NCBI GenBank assembly: GCA_026414245.1
Contig: JAOAJJ010000044.1
Location: forward strand, 1-8,792
From: Candidatus Bathyarchaeota archaeon
Lineage (GTDB): Archaea > Thermoproteota > Bathyarchaeia > Bathyarchaeales > DTEX01
DNA: 8,792 bases
Direction of reading: 5' to 3'
The notes under the pieces are model-generated. The model ran no database searches and was not told the DNA's origin. It worked only from the letters and a program-made list of their open reading frames with translations. Below are positions 5,975 to 8,792 of this stretch, in pieces; position 1 is the stretch's first letter, and the number at the start of each line of letters is the position of its first letter. Both the position numbers and the translations under genes were made by a program.

Positions 5975-6967
5975 ATGCTTAAAGCTATCTTTGAGAGCTT
6001 AGGGTTGATCGGTAACGCCATAATCCTTTTAGTTGGAATGCTGACCCTGGACAAATCAAGCGACTTAACAATAGATAACTCTGTTAGAGTCGCCGAGGTG
6101 ACGGGGCTTGGAAAAACAACGATAGGGTTCTTACTCATCGCCTCCTTCACAACATTGCCTGAGCTCTCAGTCTCAATATTCTCTACAATGGATCCTGAAG
6201 CTATTGGCATTGCGATAGGGAATGTTTTAGGCTCAAATATCGTGAATGTCTGCCTAATACTGGGGCTATGCATCCTAATATTATCTCTGAGGAGTCGGGG
6301 CGGAACATATCGCTTTAGTAACGCGACGACTAGGGAGGTAAAGGACCTATATTTTGGGCTCTTCACAGCCTCATTAATACCTTTAGCTCTAATCTACATT
6401 GGTTACGCCAGCAGCATTATAGGTGCAATTCTAATAACAGTATTCGTGTTCCACAACATTCAGATGATCAGATCTAGAAGAAGCAGAGAAGCGTATAGTT
6501 CAGGCGAGAAGGGTGAAGTTGCCAGACATATTTTATTAACGCTTCTAGGCGTAGCTGGCGTGGTTGCCAGCGCATACTTCATAGTTGAATCCGCCTCCTA
6601 CATAGCTGGGGAGCTAGGTGTTCCAAGAGTTGTTATTGGTGCAACAATAGTGGCTTTTGGTACAAGTCTGCCTGAGCTAGCAAATGGTATTAACGCTACG
6701 AGAAAAGGACATATTGAATTGGTTTTAGGTAATATTGTTGGTAGCGGCTTCGTGAATATAACATTAATTTTAGGTGTGGCGTTAATAGGAGGCCCCTTCC
6801 GTGTTAGCATGGCTGCGTATTCTAGCCTAGTCATATTTTCAATAATGGCTAACCTCCTACTCTGGTATTTTCTCTCAGGGGAGAGAATAGGCTGGAGGGA
6901 AGGCGTGATTCTGCTCTTCATGTATGCTCTATTCATCGTCACGAGTTTCGGTGCACAGCAGCCTTAA
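5975..6967 (+). CDS. Sodium/calcium-type cation antiporter (CaCA superfamily)
   Basis: An integral membrane exchanger, probably expelling Ca2+ in exchange for Na+ or H+. The 330 residues are mostly hydrophobic, with about ten membrane segments in two inverted halves separated by a charged loop near residues 165-185 (RSRRSREAYSSGEKGE). Each half carries the family alpha-repeat. Alpha-1 is IASFTTLPEL (E63) with GNVLGSNIVN ending in N91. Alpha-2 is VAFGTSLPEL (E234) with GNIVGSGFVN ending in N261. The two glutamates are the expected Ca2+ ligands, and N91 and N261 fall where the fourth-helix ligands lie by rough alignment with archaeal NCX. Alpha-1 has SFTTLPE where GTSLPE is usual, so the first half is slightly divergent. 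The ATG at 5975 is the only plausible start, because an in-frame TAG at 5966-5968 blocks the ATG at 5951. No partner gene is adjacent. Ion specificity (Na+/Ca2+ versus H+/Ca2+) cannot be read from the sequence. Confidence 0.92.
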   Translation: MLKAIFESLGLIGNAIILLVGMLTLDKSSDLTIDNSVRVAEVTGLGKTTIGFLLIASFTTLPELSVSIFSTMDPEAIGIAIGNVLGSNIVNVCLILGLCILILSLRSRGGTYRFSNATTREVKDLYFGLFTASLIPLALIYIGYASSIIGAILITVFVFHNIQMIRSRRSREAYSSGEKGEVARHILLTLLGVAGVVASAYFIVESASYIAGELGVPRVVIGATIVAFGTSLPELANGINATRKGHIELVLGNIVGSGFVNITLILGVALIGGPFRVSMAAYSSLVIFSIMANLLLWYFLSGERIGWREGVILLFMYALFIVTSFGAQQP

Positions 6968-7051
6968 AAGGAGACGCTGTATATGAAAAAGGTTATAGGT
7001 GAGTTTTCTCACAATTATGTAGCCTCATGAAAAGAGTGGGCTCATGAACAT

Positions 7052-7065
7052 ACGGAAAAAATATT
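7052..7065 (+). promoter_or_regulatory. Putative BRE/TATA promoter of EF-2
   Basis: The sequence acggaaa followed by aaatattt (7058-7065) resembles a BRE plus TATA box. A start near 7087 would give a 20-25 nt leader holding GGTGA at 7096-7100. If this promoter is the main one, the upstream mini-ORFs would not be on the EF-2 mRNA. Confidence 0.4.
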
Positions 7066-7095
7066 TGCCAAGTCGATACCTAACATGCTTGGTGT

Positions 7096-7100
7096 GGTGA
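7096..7100 (+). promoter_or_regulatory. Shine-Dalgarno GGTGA for EF-2
   Basis: GGTGA matches the middle of the GGAGGTGATC anti-SD complement and ends 9 nt before the ATG at 7110, supporting that start. Confidence 0.5.
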
Positions 7101-7109
7101 AGGTTTAGT

Positions 7110-8792
7110 ATGGGGCGCTATAAGCAGATTGAGGAAATCATCAAGTTAATGAATGACCCTAAACATATTAGGAACACTAGCATAATAGCTCACGTAGATC
7201 ACGGTAAGACAACCCTTTCAGACAGCTTGCTGGCAGCAGCCGGCATAATAAGCATGGAGGTTGCGGGACAAAGACTATTCTTAGATTCATGGGAGCTTGA
7301 GCAAAAGAGGCAGATGACGGTCTTCCCATCAAACATAAGCTTAGTGCACACCTACAAGAACGAGGAGTACCTCATAAACCTAATCGATACCCCAGGGCAC
7401 ATAGACTTTAGCGGCGCAGTGACGAGGAGCCTAAGAGCTGTGGACGGAGCCCTAGTCGTAGTCGATGCCGTTGAGGGCCCAATGACTCAGACTGAAACTG
7501 TTCTGATGCAAGCCCTCCGCGAGAAGGTTAAACCGATCCTCTTCGTAAACAAGGTTGATAGGCTGATTAAAGAGCTGAGGTTAACCCCTCAGGAGATGCA
7601 GCAGAGGTTTGCGAAAATAATACTTAGAATAAACAGTTTGATTGAGAGGTATGCTCCACCCGAGCATAAAAAGGATTGGCAGGTTAAGGTTGAGAATGGC
7701 ACAGTTGCATTCGGCTCGGCTCTTCATAAATGGGGCTTCACACTCCAGTACATGAGGAGTAAAGGTATAACCTTCAAGGACGTTATAGACGCATACACTG
7801 GCACACCTGAGGAAGTCGCCAAAAAAGTTGACGCTCTAAGTAAGACTGTGCCGCTCTATGAACCTGTGCTCGACATGTTCTGTGAGCATCTGCCAAACCC
7901 GATAGAGGCTCAGCCATACAGGCAGATGCAGATATGGCCTGGCGAACCGAAGAGCGAGGTTGGATTGAGCATGGCTAAAGTCGACCCAAATGGTCCTCTA
8001 TTAATGTGTGTGACAGCTGCTGAGGTTGACCCTCATAGTGGTATTATCGCCATAGGACGCATCTTTAGCGGGTCGGTGGAGAGGGGGAAAACCGTTCAGC
8101 TGGTTGCCAGCAAACAGAAGGCGACGGTTCAGCAGGTCTACATGTATATGGCTACTGATAAAGTTATCGTTGAGAGGATTCCCGCTGGAAATATTGCGGC
8201 GATCTCGGGGCTGCCTCCTCTACAGGTTGGGGAGACTATAGCTGATGATGTAGATACACCGCCATTTGAAAGCTTAAAGTATGTTTCTGAACCGGTTGTA
8301 ACCGTGGCTGTTGAGCCAGCCGACATCAGGGATCTACCATTATTCGATAAGGTGGTGCGTAAACTCACCCTGGAAGACCCAACTCTACGCTTCGTAATAA
8401 ATAAGGAGACCGGGGAGTACCTGCTAAGCGGTATGGGCGAGCTGCACCTTGAGGTTACAGCCTACCGCATGCATGAGGCTGGCTTAAAGGTTAAGATGAG
8501 TAAGCCGATAGTAATATATCGGGAGACAGTGAGCCGCAATTACAGCGGCCCACCAATCATGGGTAAGAGTCCAAATAGACATAATAGGCTTTGGGTTACA
8601 ATAGAGAGGCTGCCTGAGGAGGTTGTTGAAGCCATAAGGACTGGTAAAATATCAGAGATGCAGAAGCGAGATGAGCGGCAAAAGATCCTTATGCATGATT
8701 TTAATTGGCCTGCTGAAGACGCTAGAAACGTTATAGCTATCGAGGGAACCAATATCCTCGTTAATAGGATTAAGGGTAGACAGTTTGTTGAG
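7110..8792 (+). CDS. fusA: Translation elongation factor 2 (aEF-2 or paralog), 3' partial
   Basis: A ribosomal translocase GTPase that moves tRNA and mRNA after peptide bond formation. 561 residues are visible of about 730. The frame is open at the window edge, so the end of the protein, including the domain IV tip and domain V, is missing. GTPase motifs: G1 AHVDHGKT (27-34), G3 DTPGH (93-97) with the catalytic histidine H97, G4 NKVD (147-150) and G5 GSA (202-204). Domain II follows, then domain III with LSGMGELHLE, then the domain IV entry IVIYRETV and GKSPNRHNR, typical of the archaeal/eukaryotic type and not bacterial EF-G. The oddity is switch I (G2): the usual EQxRGIT reads EQKRQMT (R67-Q68-M69-T70), keeping the Mg-binding threonine but losing the glycine. 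This could mean a divergent lineage or a second EF-2 paralog. The diphthamide site that would help decide is not in the window. ATG 7110 follows GGTGA. Confidence 0.95.
   Translation, partial: MGRYKQIEEIIKLMNDPKHIRNTSIIAHVDHGKTTLSDSLLAAAGIISMEVAGQRLFLDSWELEQKRQMTVFPSNISLVHTYKNEEYLINLIDTPGHIDFSGAVTRSLRAVDGALVVVDAVEGPMTQTETVLMQALREKVKPILFVNKVDRLIKELRLTPQEMQQRFAKIILRINSLIERYAPPEHKKDWQVKVENGTVAFGSALHKWGFTLQYMRSKGITFKDVIDAYTGTPEEVAKKVDALSKTVPLYEPVLDMFCEHLPNPIEAQPYRQMQIWPGEPKSEVGLSMAKVDPNGPLLMCVTAAEVDPHSGIIAIGRIFSGSVERGKTVQLVASKQKATVQQVYMYMATDKVIVERIPAGNIAAISGLPPLQVGETIADDVDTPPFESLKYVSEPVVTVAVEPADIRDLPLFDKVVRKLTLEDPTLRFVINKETGEYLLSGMGELHLEVTAYRMHEAGLKVKMSKPIVIYRETVSRNYSGPPIMGKSPNRHNRLWVTIERLPEEVVEAIRTGKISEMQKRDERQKILMHDFNWPAEDARNVIAIEGTNILVNRIKGRQFVE

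Larger units (their letters stand above)
6968..7109 (+). other. Leader region of EF-2 with overlapping mini-ORFs
   Basis: Three very short frames follow one another with ATGA overlaps: 6983-7030 (15 residues, MKKVIGEFSHNYVAS, with AAAAGGAG 9 nt upstream), 7027-7047 (6 residues) and 7044-7100 (18 residues). The last stop overlaps the EF-2 Shine-Dalgarno. They may be chance, or remnants, or an upstream-ORF leader. No homology is recognised. Confidence 0.25.

Noticed and set aside
5917..6366. A 149-codon open frame on the minus strand inside the antiporter gene
   Set aside because: It is antisense to a clear CaCA exchanger with both alpha-repeats, and its translation shows no recognisable family or domain.
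6598..6942. A 114-codon minus-strand open frame in the second half of the antiporter
   Set aside because: It mirrors hydrophobic codons of the real gene on the opposite strand, with no independent start signal or motif.
1..8792. CRISPR arrays, insertion sequences, phage genes or defence systems
   Set aside because: No regularly spaced direct repeats, transposase, integrase, nuclease-helicase or toxin-antitoxin features were seen. All main frames are housekeeping genes.

Overview
The window looks like a chromosomal segment from an archaeon. The evidence is an ATP-dependent DNA ligase of archaeal type, a cupin-type (not bacterial-type) glucose-6-phosphate isomerase, an archaeal/eukaryotic-type elongation factor 2, BRE/TATA-like promoters ahead of several genes, and Shine-Dalgarno motifs matching an anti-SD of the GGAGGTGATC type. 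The composition and the mix of genes would suit a mesophilic or moderately thermophilic lineage of the Thermoproteota/Bathyarchaeia kind. That placement is inference and no marker here settles it. No CRISPR array, transposase, integrase or phage gene was seen. All genes lie on the + strand.

Layout. (1) 2-1588: DNA ligase, 5' end cut by the window edge. (2) 1691-2110: a small JAMM/MPN metalloprotease-like protein, probably read from a leaderless GTG start. It overlaps by 20 nt (3) 2091-2744: orotate phosphoribosyltransferase (pyrE). (4) 2866-3438: cupin-type glucose-6-phosphate isomerase with its own promoter. (5) 3621-4577 and 4597-5673: a two-gene cysteine biosynthesis operon, an O-acetylserine sulfhydrylase (cysK-like) followed by a serine O-acetyltransferase of the long EpsC type. 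(6) 5674-5974: a 301-nt gap with several possible RNA stems and promoter-like sequences. (7) 5975-6967: a Na+/Ca2+-type cation antiporter. (8) 7110-8792: elongation factor 2, cut at the 3' edge within or near domain IV.

The genes are mostly unrelated housekeeping functions (replication/repair, pyrimidine synthesis, gluconeogenesis/glycolysis, cysteine synthesis, ion homeostasis, translation). Only the JAMM-pyrE pair and the cysK-cysE pair look co-translated or co-transcribed. In the cysteine operon, the acetyltransferase makes O-acetylserine from serine and acetyl-CoA, and the sulfhydrylase converts it to cysteine with sulfide.

The most unusual spot is the 5' end of the cysteine synthase. 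The conserved protein has no ATG, GTG or TTG in frame at its N-terminus. It does have GGAGGG placed correctly before an ACG codon. A nearby out-of-frame ATG leads into T_TTT_TTA, a classic -1 slippery heptamer that would shift ribosomes into the cysteine synthase frame. Just upstream lies a perfect 12-bp inverted repeat, next to a TATA-like element, that could be an operator or an mRNA hairpin. The second notable point is the EF-2 switch I region, where the near-universal RGIT motif reads RQMT. I see no complete new multi-gene system in this window.
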